Origin: JAAYAY01 sp964429355
GTDB lineage: Bacteria; Planctomycetota; Planctomycetia; Pirellulales; Thermoguttaceae
Length of the DNA: 45,652 nucleotides
Direction of reading: 5' to 3'
NCBI GenBank assembly: GCA_964429355.1
Contig: CAYSCH010000021.1
Coordinates: 1-45,652 of the forward strand
Shown: positions 20,601-26,567 of the stretch, one piece after another
Layout of the letters: every line of letters begins with the position of its first letter
Position numbering within the stretch: position 1 is the stretch's first letter
Translations under genes and position numbers: made by a program
The notes under the pieces: model-generated
The model's input: the letters and a program-made list of their open reading frames with translations, nothing else
What the model was told of the DNA's origin: nothing
Databases searched by the model: none

Positions 20601-22360
20601 GCCATGACCCGAGCGCCCTCGCGGTCCAGGTGCAACTCCGCTGCAGGGACCATCTGCTGCAGGGTATCGAGGAACGAATCGACGGTCGGACCGGTTGTCG
20701 GGGCAGCGGGCGCTGGGGCGGCCGTAGTGGTTCCTCCGCTCGGCTGTTGTTCCAATGCCGCTCGTTCAGCCGCACTGATTGGGACCCGTCGCCCATAGGC
20801 GTCGATACGGTAGCGGGGCCGCCCGCGAGAGTCATAGATGATCTGTTCGCTTGATGGTTGGCCGCTTCCGCTCGCAGCGGTCCCGGCAGGAGGCGTGGGT
20901 GGGGCAACAGGGGTCGGGTGGACCGTATCCTTGATCGAGTAGATCTCCAGGGTCCGTTGCTGTTCCGGCGGGAGCTCCGTCTCCATGTTTTCGAGCACTC
21001 TTGCCACGGTCGTCTGGTCGTTGGGAACCGCGTAGACGTAGAGTTGCGCACGCTTTTCGTCAAACTCCAGGGTGGCCGATGGAATCATCCTGGCAAGAAT
21101 GGCCTGGACCGCCAGGGGATTTGCCCTGGTAATCGAATAGACGACCAATTCGGGCGGGGGCGGCGCCGGTTTCTCTCTGGGAGGCTCTTCCTTTTTCGGC
21201 GGCTGAGGAACGGGAATCGCCTCGACGAGCGCCACCATCGTTCGTATGTTCCGAGCCGTATCGGTGATCAGCAATTGTGCCGTTGTCGGCAGCGGTACGA
21301 TCTGGCCGTAGACGCCTTTGACCGGGGTGATCTCGGCGATGACCGAAGTGGCCTCCCGTTTTTCCAGGGGTATGCGCACGGTGACCAACTCGAAATCACC
21401 GCGATTATCGAGCTCCTTCACATCGACGAGTGGAACCAGGCCATCGGGAATCCCCTGCGAGAGGTCTTGAACAATCAGCATCTTGTCGCGACGGATGAGG
21501 GTGAACCCGTGGGTCAGGAGCACACTGTTCAGAACGTCGATCGCCTCTTCCGGCGTGTACTGCTTGGCGTCGCTGTAATTGAACGTACCGGGTGGCGGAA
21601 CGTTCATCACCAGCGAAAGGCCCGCTTCCTCCGCAAACCACTCGAGCACGTCGGTCCAAAGCTGGAAGCGGAAATTGAAGCGAAGCGTACGTTGAACTAC
21701 CTTGTCGGGCCATTCCTCTCGCTGCTGTGGCGTGAGCAGTTCGCTCAACTTCTGCTCGTAGTCGAGTTTTACCTTCGACTCGGCCTTGGAATCGCCCGCC
21801 GCCTGCTGGATCGCCGCCGACCGCTCGGAGAGCATCACCGAGATTTGGGCTCGCTGCTCATCGCTGAGCCCAATCCGTTTGGCTATGTCGGGATGGGCAA
21901 GCATCGTGTAGCTCGTTTCCGGATTGAACGCGCGAATCGTCACGGCCGGTGGTGACGAATCTCTTTCGCCGGCTTTCTTTCTCTCCCTTACAGCACGCGG
22001 CTCCTCCGCGACCGGAGCCTGCGGCTGGATGGCCGGTTCCGCGGCCGGTGTGTTCGACGGGGAATCGCCTGGCGGTGCCGCCTGGGCCGGAGCAGGTGTC
22101 GCCGGGGCCGGTGCAGGTGTCGCGGCAGCCGGTGCAGGTGTCGCGGCGGGTGTTTCGGCGGCAGGCGCAGACGCGGGGGTTTCCGCTGCCTGAGCTGGAG
22201 CTGTCGCAGGCGGGGTCTCTGCGGGGGGAGATGTTGACGGCGGAGCACTGCCCGGTGCCGGCTCCTGGGAGTAACCAACGATCGCTACGTTCCACAACAG
22301 AAGGCACGTGAGCGAGACTCTCAGAACCCATAAACGCGTACGGAATCCGAACACGGTCAT
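8624..22360 (-). CDS. Giant secreted protein of ~55 secretin-N-like repeats
   Basis: About 4,578 residues with no internal stop. ATG 22360 is chosen over a TTG at 22423 because it starts a signal peptide (TVFGFRTRLWVLRVSLTCL, cleavage near GYS). In order: a Pro/Ala-rich tract (~35-135); a helical stretch resembling LTXXQ/Spy proteins (IGLSDEQRAQI, LTPQQREEW, ~160-225); an STN-like module (~230-310); then from ~320 to ~4,140 about 55 tandem units of 65-75 residues. Each unit reads roughly VYxLxxxxAxxxxxxLxxLVPxAxLxxD, then LIVWARPxDHExI, the fold signature of secretin N-domains. A Lys/Pro linker, a collagen-like GPSGPQGLEGKAGPAGP (~4,220), an Ala/Pro-rich linker, two more N-like units and a Gly/Tyr tract follow. 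The tail is Tyr/Pro/Arg-rich. No secretin beta-barrel domain or type II/III secretion neighbours are present. A periplasmic or surface scaffold is my inference. Confidence 0.88.
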   Translation of the reverse strand: MTVFGFRTRLWVLRVSLTCLLLWNVAIVGYSQEPAPGSAPPSTSPPAETPPATAPAQAAETPASAPAAETPAATPAPAAATPAPAPATPAPAQAAPPGDSPSNTPAAEPAIQPQAPVAEEPRAVRERKKAGERDSSPPAVTIRAFNPETSYTMLAHPDIAKRIGLSDEQRAQISVMLSERSAAIQQAAGDSKAESKVKLDYEQKLSELLTPQQREEWPDKVVQRTLRFNFRFQLWTDVLEWFAEEAGLSLVMNVPPPGTFNYSDAKQYTPEEAIDVLNSVLLTHGFTLIRRDKMLIVQDLSQGIPDGLVPLVDVKELDNRGDFELVTVRIPLEKREATSVIAEITPVKGVYGQIVPLPTTAQLLITDTARNIRTMVALVEAIPVPQPPKKEEPPREKPAPPPPELVVYSITRANPLAVQAILARMIPSATLEFDEKRAQLYVYAVPNDQTTVARVLENMETELPPEQQRTLEIYSIKDTVHPTPVAPPTPPAGTAASGSGQPSSEQIIYDSRGRPRYRIDAYGRRVPISAAERAALEQQPSGGTTTAAPAPAAPTTGPTVDSFLDTLQQMVPAAELHLDREGARVMAFATAEEHEIIRSVLEELGSRSTADEVPLVEVYPITHSDPDSLKTMFESLFPGVQINIDKATNKMVIFGYPAEHTMIKETLDRLMPPTAEGTPGVVRSSTELRFYPLKDAYPATLEAVLAGLVPNALVTYDTYNSRLIVVGSATDHELIARGVEQLETAKAEDRSKLVVYPVTPLQKNRFTAILQSLISELPGVIVVPDVRSTELAIWATALNHEAIAGILKQFDGAGTAPEGEFQMVAYPVKGTDPASIQGMLEKLFPNLQMLVDRKGAKLLVWATTAEHEQVKKSIANIVSEPPPEEQPRFETYTIRSLTRRSPAALTAFQTQLTDLVPNAQLTFEATTGELIVWGTPEEQKLVETAIERLGHGDTPENTPLLKVYSLDDMDPTVVQTLLTQLVRDAQISLDAKSNKLMATAVPADQDLIQKTLDELVASDVPENKPEVRFHTLEKASATEVVSVLRGLIPKAEVTIEPNTGRLMIVASPKDQEKAVETIAKMEEGSDSKAELRFLELQEPLPQTVLQLLNELAPKAEITPDTENDRLMVVASPEDHEKIAATITKVEEAGSTKPELRFYPIEEELPAAVMSILATLAPRAQITRDSSGKYLSVVASPAEHEIIQSTIEQVRTNLPAEEKEKLAVYSVTAEQQKRFQTILASVQAELPGVKVIPDSTPGQLSIWAKPSEHEVLAGILDELSQDLPPEDKFQLVAYPLKATEPSSAMKVLAELYPNTRITLDSATNRLLIWTRAEEHEAIRRALEQIDVEGPAEEQRRFEVYAIGGVAGLSESGRAAKAAAFLANLQTLVPNAKLTIDSETGNLVAFATPSEHEIIRTAVEKLGKFSSAAYTPQLEVHELTDADPTSTLTILKGLVPRAEITHDTANNRLIVLAPPDSQMAIRNTLAQLQSTNPGANDPQARVIQLKQKASASLTEVLKQLAPKASVTMDEEGKRLVVVATEADHQIVERTVQQIDGALGADEENALMVYPVSPGQRKRFQAVVESLAEDLPEMKVIDDEQPTQLSVWARPREHQVIGEILMQLKAGVGPEEQKRFEAYSIQGAVGYETAPGGRLMTAATLMTGIQELVPGAKLMIDANSDKLIAWASPEEHEMLKAAVEKLAPASGENAPQLQVHMLKKRAPDNLVDGLKKLAPRAEISIDSEMKRLTVVGNSADQQAVQAAIDKIQSGGGEDGEPYFEIYPVSGIPASNDQLMSRGYSSSRYFASRTFADQIEPFAPNAEITVDYEKGNLLVLGTAKEHAAIKAAIAKLQAGGQNTPELQIYTLKNDIPETLAEGLAQLVPHAKIAINQEARQISVVAVATDHKVVKETLDKIEKAAGEKEQPFFKVYAVTAIETNSEYSSSRYYAARSMLEQLEKLVPNANISIDFTSGNLLVFATQEEHTAVESAIAGLTGSGSAENPATVAVYRMNNSDERAVFQLLQNLVPRARLSFDYRTDSIMALATADDHELIKTTIAQLDLGADNPNAPELRFHTMQQAPPKNLIDGLEELVPKAEITYDPDSRQLMVIATAAEHTIVEKNLTKIQETAAAESKGELVVYPIDSADMDTVQTVLEDLYPEIRIQVDAKNDRIMVTAMPDQHEKIAAAIEKMDSDVTGGSSQKTVAYTVGEVDAATAIRILQTLVEDMQFNADASGTRIVAFGRERDHKIVAEAIEQMEAGPDETHKAYLMVYPTGDAELATLTQIVSNLVPKAKVVPDTASETLAVFAIEKDQETVRAAIESMAITAMGAGKPMAMTYSLQKIPAASATQILRLAVPAAQTATGGDPQQLVVWANARDQATIKATLEAIDVESPEGARRTAAVYALEGINPNYSYYSLRIIREAVPTASMTLGADPTQVVVWATPEEHETIKELVKSIVEQPPELMPVMEIYALEKVDALVAIKILQGVVRDAELSVGSNAGQLVAWARPKDQERIKAALAKLTEADASPTAPTMEIYKLQSGDAPSAITTLTTIVPEAKLSVGKDADQLIAWARPADHEKIKAAVAKIDAAGPKPTMKIYTLERLEALSVTQMLRSIVPEAVCSIGADSRQLVVWATDEDHVEVDNAIKEMSATAPDGMAPIAVTYELSALTAVTAEQILKEVAPGAKFTKGDDEYQLIIWARPDEHKEIETTLQRIDAEGAGGGSEKTVIYELDAGNATQLYYVSRFLQQAVPKATLTPGVNPNQIVALARPRDHEKIKELIEQLADKEKAPTAIIYDAGNVPAATVTASLRQIVPEAVVTPGATPSELVVWTDPKSHEKVKEVVDKLKTDDTPERASTAVTYTLEKVTATTAIQILRLAVPQVQVSPGAETYQILVWARPAEHLRIEEILKQIDVKGPEDKEAKAIAYKLDGANATQSYYILLFLTQSVPTARFTMGVSPDQIIAWAQPKVHQEIATLLDQIQGGAENAPKLVVYELKNVPAASALTMLRSVVPQAIPTVGNDPYQLVVWARGDEHEKVKQLVDEFSAAESPEMAPRAVTYTLEEIATATAIQILQLAVPQARVSPGAETYQILVWARPDDQKKVEETLAQIDVKGPEDKEAKAIAYKLDGANATQSYYIFLFLTQSVPTARFTMGVSPDQIIAWAQPKVHEEIAALIDQIQGGKENAPKAMVYKLKNTSAAVASVMIRQMVPGAIVSPGEDAYELIAWARGDEHEKIAKLVDELSAPEPPETAPVPANYTVEEITAAAAMSVLRTVAPQAQLTPGTDLYQFVALSSPEDHELIRETLLKIDVDGPEDKQAKLAIYDLKNTSATAAITMVRQIAPTALTTVGATPFQLIVWARPDEHEDIQKAVDQLAVQDAPDKAFQAKTYTLEEIAAPSAMTMLQLAVPQAQVSAGSEPYQLIVWARPDDQVLIEQTLAQIDVKAPDDKQATVKVYELGIGDIRQMVYVLQFLQSAVPESRLTLGSSAKTIVAWARPKDHEEIQKLVDEFAETPETTPRVVVYSLENTTAASAMQMLVSTFPLARFNLGTDPYQLIVWARGEDHEKIAEAVKGLSAKEPEATAPRMIVYPLESADAAQAMVILRQIVPQAQFGMGANTRQLIAWARPGDHETIKKVIEEMGKTEPEETAPRVQVYTTETVDARTAMSVLLTAVPEATVSVGNDARQLVVFARPKEHEKVKVTLDQLAEKGPVESQPSIVVYSLGTAGAAQAIQILTPVVPQAKFTMSTDPTKLIAWAYPEDHALIKAAVDQIEADSWLDGNRIMSVYPMKPEDVKTLMDLIDPVVRQHAQFLADPERESLIVWADKRYNEAIKRTVEEFKQVVPEIVEPTAVVYRFEKADIATTYRILQTLVPEALIAFDYRSNSIVATAMPEDHEKIRQTIEEMNRDALAMAPRLQVHQITSADPARVLSVLTNLFRGEYTVQLSVDEANDALIAYASPIQHEKIAELIAEIEKGAKLDTANRLKLYDLKNVDGYAAESVLADMFQRQGVRVDLTVDRYRNQLIAMGRPEHHEKIAEVLEQFRIEDRELEIFQLEYVELTSANLAIRQLFADESYLSQPEVNPDPATGQLFVKASAVQLDEIRKLLIRMGETNLVPARQSSTGNLRVVPFKGDTKKVIEEIQKVWPSLRPNAIRVVTPGDLSPPPAAESKPKTQATQPQKEPAAPEKVKPEKVKPENKKVSAKPTGPSGPQGLEGKAGPAGPESGGASSEEPEKGPAAAVAPAEKHQSAATPVPAGQDASAGAPAPAQKDAAAPADQLPAAAAAETVAEAPAAPSAPPAEVLIIAGEGSFTIASEDKEALDELETLLRTIAARTGFASRDYSVFQIQNSTASQIAQTLQQLFRTRDPQTAADGPSRYGYGRSGYGYGYGYGYGSRMQAPLIVPDDRLNTILVKGTRADRQTIEGLLELLDTAEMAESVATAFEPKTIPIKHTEATRVMQMVQSLYRSYFATGMANSNFTPQITVDEITNSLIVKAAPAVLEEITKFAQSLDTAADEDAAERLHVIQLKSANALRVQEMLNAMMRGGTSGYGGTSPYRTTLPYRITPYQSTPYRPR
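12836..13192. repeat. Internal direct repeat of giant gene, copy A
   Basis: This segment is closely similar to 13433-13789, offset by 597 bp (199 codons). It encodes the unit with KLDGANATQSYY, TMGVSPDQIIAWAQPKVH and QILVWARP. The DNA match is much higher than between other units, so this is the youngest duplication in the gene. Confidence 0.75.
13433..13789. repeat. Internal direct repeat of giant gene, copy B
   Basis: Partner of 12836-13192. The encoded peptides differ by few substitutions (for example IL versus IF in the TQSYY segment, HQ versus HE after PKV). The 199-residue offset equals three domain units, so the duplicating block was a trimer of domains. It is also the most collapse-prone place for short-read assembly. 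Confidence 0.75.
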
Positions 22361-22970
22361 TCTCCAAAGGGAGTTCTCGGTATCCAAGTCGGCTTGGAAC
22401 GTCTTGCCAGAAACATCAGGCAATACCTGTTTTCCAGCGTAATTTCGCGCCTAGTCGACGTAAAGCAAGTAACCGGAAGTTCTTGCGCACTTTTCCTGTT
22501 TTTCGGCCGTGCCGGCTCCTACGACCGGCAAACACAACGACTCAATCAGACGCAGCGCGCGTGAGACCAGCCCCCAATAACACGAAGGAATCTGGACTGG
22601 TCGATTTCGCTTCGGCCGAATCGCGGGGCAGGATGTATTTGGTGGGACGACCCGAAGGGAGGTCGTGCAAGGCGGGTTGTCTGCTTTCGCCAAGGGACGT
22701 TCGATCGCCTCAGGCGTCTCGGCTCGGATGTCAGAAACGCCCCGTTTCAACGGGTATCGATCCTGAGTTCTCCGACCAGTCATTGATGGCAGTATACACA
22801 AAAGAAGAGGGGCTCAAAAGCTTTTTCGCGCCCGTATACCCCTCTTTTGTGGACATAAATATACAACCAAAGAGCGGTAATGCCGTCTGGAGCTGCGGCA
22901 GAATTGGCAACTTTCGGGAGTTGTAAAAATGGCCGTAATTCCTGGCACCTGAATGATTTGCAGCGAAAGG
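22361..22970. other. 610-bp intergenic region upstream of giant gene
   Basis: No convincing gene. It probably carries the promoter of the giant gene and the 3' end of the rubrerythrin transcript, both on the minus strand. Small hairpins occur (ACGACC-N8-GGTCGT near 22650; CCCGTT-TC-AACGGG near 22741) plus the larger imperfect inverted repeat at 22797-22851. Open frames here lack ribosome sites and recognisable sequence. Confidence 0.4.
22797..22851 (-). terminator. Imperfect inverted repeat, possible rubrerythrin terminator
   Basis: CACAAAAGAAGAGGGG (22797-22812) pairs with CCCCTCTTTTGTG (22839-22851) apart from a three-base bulge. Read on the minus strand, the hairpin lies about 120 bp after the rubrerythrin stop, and its descending arm ends in a T-rich TCTTTTGTG. 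GTATAC flanks both arms on the plus strand. It could equally be a small mobile or regulatory element. Confidence 0.35.
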
Positions 22971-23543
22971 CTACCAGTTCTCGGCGAGCAGTTCGAAGTA
23001 GGCTTGCAGGTGGGCACAGGCCGGGCAGGCATTGGGGGCTTCGGGCCCCTCGTGAAGGAAGCCGCAATTCAGGCATCGCCACACGGTCGGTTGGGATCGC
23101 TTGAACACGGTACCGGCTTCGACGCTGGCCAGCAGACCAAGATAGCGCTTCTCGTGCTGCTTCTCCGCAACGCAGATCATGTCCAGAACGGTTGCGATCG
23201 CCGGAAAGCCTTCTTCACGGGCAACCTTGGCGAACCCAGGGTACAGGATGGACCATTCCTCGTGTTCACCATTGGCAGCCGAGAGGAGATTCTGGGCAGT
23301 TGTGCCGATGATCCCGGCAGGGAAGACCGCCTGAATTTGGACATCACCCCCTTGGAGGAATTTGAAGAATCGCTTGGCGTGTTCCTTCTCCTGCCGGGCG
23401 GTTTCTTCGAAGATCTGCGAAATCTGGACGAAGCCGTCTTTCTTCGCCTGTCCGGCGAAGTAGTCGTAGCGGTTCCGGGCTTGCGACTCGCCGGCGAAAG
23501 CGGCCAACAGGTTCTTTTCCGTTTGCGATCCGGCGATGTTCAT
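22971..23543 (-). CDS. rbr: Rubrerythrin
   Basis: 190 residues, the usual length. The N-terminal four-helix di-iron domain shows GESQARNRY (E19) and EKEH (E52, H55), with a second ligand pair in ICVAEKQHEKRY. The C-terminal rubredoxin-like domain has CLNC and CPAC pairs (approximately 157-176) for a mononuclear iron site. Rubrerythrins reduce hydrogen peroxide in the cytoplasm of anaerobes and microaerophiles using electrons from rubredoxin-type donors. It stands alone and is divergent from the methyltransferase at 23688. Start ATG 23543 follows an A/T-rich leader; all key ligands appear intact. Confidence 0.93.
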   Translation of the reverse strand: MNIAGSQTEKNLLAAFAGESQARNRYDYFAGQAKKDGFVQISQIFEETARQEKEHAKRFFKFLQGGDVQIQAVFPAGIIGTTAQNLLSAANGEHEEWSILYPGFAKVAREEGFPAIATVLDMICVAEKQHEKRYLGLLASVEAGTVFKRSQPTVWRCLNCGFLHEGPEAPNACPACAHLQAYFELLAENW

Positions 23544-23687
23544 TGTCTATTATCCTCACTCGGGGCTGTAATAATTGGATGGGCCGTTCGGCGCGGTCGA
23601 TCGGCTACAAAAAGAGCTCAGTGGCTCCAGTCTAGCCCCCGTTTGACCTATTGAAAACATTCACCAGCCATGCGAGGGAGACCGCCC

Positions 23688-24446
23688 ATGTCGAGTTCGC
23701 GCTTCGATGACCTGACCGACGTCTATGAAGCCATGATCGACTGGCCGCGCCGTCTGGCCAACGACGGACCGTTCCTTCGGGAGCTGTTCGAAAAGTGCGC
23801 GGTCCGACGGGTGGCCGACGTGGCCTGCGGCACCGGGCACCACGCGGCCATGTTCCACTCCTGGGGTCTCCAGGTGGAAGGGGCGGACATCAGTCCCAAC
23901 ATGATCCTGCGTGCCCGTCGAAGCTTTGGGGAGCCTGACGTGCTCACCTGGTCGGTTCGCGGTTTCGAGCAGCCGATTCCCACCGAGGAGCCGTTGGATG
24001 CGGCCACATGCCTGGGAAATTCTCTGGCCCTGGCCTCCGACAGCACGATTGCCGAGCGAGCGGTGGGGAACATGGTCGGTGTCCTCCGTCCCGGGGGTGC
24101 CCTGGTTCTCCACCTGCTCAATGTCTGGAGGCTGCCTGACGGGCCTTGCCAGTGGCAGAAGTGTCTTCGGACCGAGCTTCCGCAGGGGGAATCGCTGATA
24201 ACCAAAGGGGTGCAGCGAGTTGGCCAGCGGGCTTTTGTCCACTTGGTGGTGGCTCCTCTGGACGCGCCGGACCAGTTTCAGAGCGAGTCGGTTCCCTTTC
24301 TCGCCTTGGAGGCGGAAGACCTCAGCCGTATGGCTCAGGCTGCCGGCGCGCAGGACATCCAGTTCTACAGCAATCAGAGGCTCAAACCTTACGACCGCCA
24401 GTCGAGCGTGGATCTGATTCTGGTAGCCAAGAAGGGCAATCCATGA
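23688..24446 (+). CDS. Class I SAM-dependent methyltransferase
   Basis: 252 residues from ATG 23688, chosen over ATG 23670 because GGGAG lies seven bases before it. Motif I is VADVACGTGHHAAMF (about 45-60), followed by an acidic motif II (VEGADISPNMIL) and a VLRPGGALVLHLLN motif typical of Rossmann-fold methyltransferases acting on small molecules. There is no signal peptide or membrane segment, so it is cytoplasmic. The fold and SAM binding are clear; the substrate is not. Family relatives include glycine/sarcosine-type and UbiE/COQ5-like enzymes, but no diagnostic residue narrows the choice. The gene is divergent from rubrerythrin and probably monocistronic. Confidence 0.85.
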   Translation: MSSSRFDDLTDVYEAMIDWPRRLANDGPFLRELFEKCAVRRVADVACGTGHHAAMFHSWGLQVEGADISPNMILRARRSFGEPDVLTWSVRGFEQPIPTEEPLDAATCLGNSLALASDSTIAERAVGNMVGVLRPGGALVLHLLNVWRLPDGPCQWQKCLRTELPQGESLITKGVQRVGQRAFVHLVVAPLDAPDQFQSESVPFLALEAEDLSRMAQAAGAQDIQFYSNQRLKPYDRQSSVDLILVAKKGNP

Positions 24447-24677
24447 AGGCCTTGCTCATCCGGCCCTCGTGCCGCGGGAAGAACCGCGTCTTCGACGTGA
24501 TTGCTTGCCGAACGCATGCCTTCCTGGATCGACCGGTTAGAACCGGGTAGACTGCAAGGGTGCTGTCAGCAAATCTTTCGGTCGGTGCTTCTGATGGGTC
24601 TCGGCCGACGGACTGGCATTTCCGCAGGCGGAAGCCTGGACTCCAACTTCCTGACAACTGGTTCTGGAGGCGGGACG

Positions 24678-25958
24678 ATGTTCAACGCGGTGGTGATGAT
24701 GGCGGTGGCGTTGGTGGGGCAGGCCGACACGGCCAAGGTGGAGAGCGATCTGAAGCTCGAAGTTCTTCGCCTCGTCCGGCGACTTGACGCCCGTGAGTTG
24801 GCCGATCGTGAGGCAGCCGAAAAGGCCCTGATCGAGATGGGGCCCAAGGCGCTGGATCTGCTGCCGCCCCTGGATGAGCGCACGCCGGCCGAAGTCAAGC
24901 AGCGGCTAGACCGGATCAAGGTTTTGCTGCAGAAGGTGCAGGCAGAAGCCGCTTCCACCGACTCGAAGATCACGCTCTTGGGCGAGCGGATGCTGCTGGC
25001 CGACATCTTCCAGGCCATTCAGGAGCAGACGGGCAACACGATCAAGCTGGGGCAGGGGCAAGGGGCGCCCGACGCTCCGCCCGTGCGTCTGGATGTGAAC
25101 TACAAGGACGCACCATTCTGGCCGACCTTCGATGAGATCCTCGATCGTGCCGGGCTGACGATCGATCTGTACGGTCTCGAGCGAACGCTTTCCGTGAGCG
25201 TCGCTCGCGGTGAAATGCTCCCCCGGAGCCAATCCGCCAGCTACGACGGACCGTATCGGTTCCAGGCGGTTCGGGTGGACGCCAGCCGCGACCTGCGCAT
25301 CGACGGAGACCGCTCCATGTCGCTGACCATCGAGATTGCCTGGGAGCCTCGTTTCCGCCCGATCAACATGCAGCAGCGGATGAGCGAGATCCAGATCGCC
25401 GACGAGGCCGGCCAGCCGGTCCAGATCGCGGCAAGCGGTGCGGAACTGGAGATTCCCGTACTGGCCGAGGCGATTTCGACCGAGGTACGAATCCCCCTGA
25501 TTGCTCCACCGCGGAGTGTGCAGAAGATTGCGAAACTCAAGGGGACCATGCACGCCCTGATCCAGGGCAAGCCGGAGCCATTTGAGTTCACCGACCTGGC
25601 GAAGGCAGAAAACGTGGAGAAGCGAGCCGCCGGCGTGACGGTCATTCTGGAATCCGTGCGAAAGAACCGCGACGTGTGGGAAATCCGGGTACTCACCCGC
25701 TTCGACGATGCCGAAGGGGCGCTGGCTTCCCACCGCAACTGGGTCTTCGACAATCCGGCCAAGCTCATTGCGCCGGACGGAACCGAGATCCCCTATCACG
25801 CCTACGACAGCACTCGCCAGATGGAAAACGAGGTGGGAGTGGCCTACTTCTTCGGAATCGAGGGAGGACTCGACGGCTACAAGTTCGTCTACGAGACTGC
25901 GAGCACGGTCCTCTCGGCGAGCTTCGATTACGAGCTCCACGATATCGAGTTGCCGTGA
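24678..25958 (+). CDS. Exported hypothetical protein with STN-like module
   Basis: 426 residues from ATG 24678, which has GGAGG eight bases upstream; the frame is open to 24501 but without a ribosome site. A short hydrophobic start (MFNAVVMMAVALVGQ) suggests a signal peptide. Residues ~15-85 are helical and charged (LVRRLDARELADREAAEKAL, EMGPKALDLLP), like an armadillo/HEAT start. Residues ~100-180 (LLADIFQAIQEQTGNTIKL, DEILDRAGLTIDLY) resemble the short STN module also found near the N-terminus of the giant protein. The remainder is beta-rich and unrecognised. It converges with the PilZ gene, leaving only eight bases between their ends. An envelope role is likely; function unknown. Confidence 0.72.
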   Translation: MFNAVVMMAVALVGQADTAKVESDLKLEVLRLVRRLDARELADREAAEKALIEMGPKALDLLPPLDERTPAEVKQRLDRIKVLLQKVQAEAASTDSKITLLGERMLLADIFQAIQEQTGNTIKLGQGQGAPDAPPVRLDVNYKDAPFWPTFDEILDRAGLTIDLYGLERTLSVSVARGEMLPRSQSASYDGPYRFQAVRVDASRDLRIDGDRSMSLTIEIAWEPRFRPINMQQRMSEIQIADEAGQPVQIAASGAELEIPVLAEAISTEVRIPLIAPPRSVQKIAKLKGTMHALIQGKPEPFEFTDLAKAENVEKRAAGVTVILESVRKNRDVWEIRVLTRFDDAEGALASHRNWVFDNPAKLIAPDGTEIPYHAYDSTRQMENEVGVAYFFGIEGGLDGYKFVYETASTVLSASFDYELHDIELP

Positions 25959-25966
25959 GACGCAAC

Positions 25967-26317
25967 TCACTGCGGGTTGGCCGTGAGTATCTCGTTCAAG
26001 AACAGCTCGCCCAGGGTTTCCAGATCGATTTGCCAGCTCGTCTTGCAGCCGGCCAGCCAGTCACCGCTCAGCTCCTCGCGCTGCCAGCGTACGGTCGCGG
26101 GGAATATCGCATCCACGCCGTGACCGGGGGTGGTGATTCGCATGATAACCAGTTCCTGATCGTCCAGCACGATAGGAAGACGGAGTTGGAAGCCTTCGCG
26201 AGACAGGTTGATCAGCTCCGCCTCGACCACATTTGTCAGTCCGCCGGGCGCGCGCAGGACTTCGACCAGGGTTCCCGGGGATGGATGACGGGGACTGCGG
26301 AGGACGTAATCGTCCAT
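25967..26317 (-). CDS. PilZ-domain protein
   Basis: 116 residues from ATG 26317; a TTG at 26386 would give 139. Neither start has a strong ribosome site, so the start is uncertain. The sequence fits a single PilZ beta-barrel: an N-terminal basic stretch LRSPRHPSPG, which is a poor match to RxxxR, then LINLSREGFQLRL matching [DN]xSxxG, then strand patterns to VRWQ. PilZ domains bind cyclic di-GMP and control motility, adhesion or polysaccharide output. Here the arginine motif is degenerate, so c-di-GMP binding is doubtful. It is cytoplasmic by lack of a signal and tail-to-tail with the exported gene at 24678. Confidence 0.7.
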   Translation of the reverse strand: MDDYVLRSPRHPSPGTLVEVLRAPGGLTNVVEAELINLSREGFQLRLPIVLDDQELVIMRITTPGHGVDAIFPATVRWQREELSGDWLAGCKTSWQIDLETLGELFLNEILTANPQ

Positions 26318-26567
26318 AGGAGTGTTCCAGCAGGGAAGAAAGAGCCGTATGTCCAAGTCTACGTCGTCGGGCCCGATCTCGGACAAGGGACCAGCACAGC
26401 CGTCTTCTCAAGCCCGTGGCCGAAGTCGGTCTGGCACGATGGAATCGGTTATGCAGTCCCCACTTCGCACGATGGGAAACCCGGCTGCAAACGGCTTGGA
26501 CTGAACGAACCGAGGCCGGCCGGCGGGAGGCAGGCAAATAGCCCCAGATTTGCTGACTGGCCGTTCC

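Noticed and set aside
22741..22770. CCCGTTTCAACGGG resembling part of a CRISPR repeat
   Set aside because: Only a single copy is present, with no spacer-repeat periodicity.
22451..22801. A 116-codon minus-strand frame upstream of the giant gene
   Set aside because: No ribosome site and no recognisable motif; it overlaps the region expected to hold the promoter.
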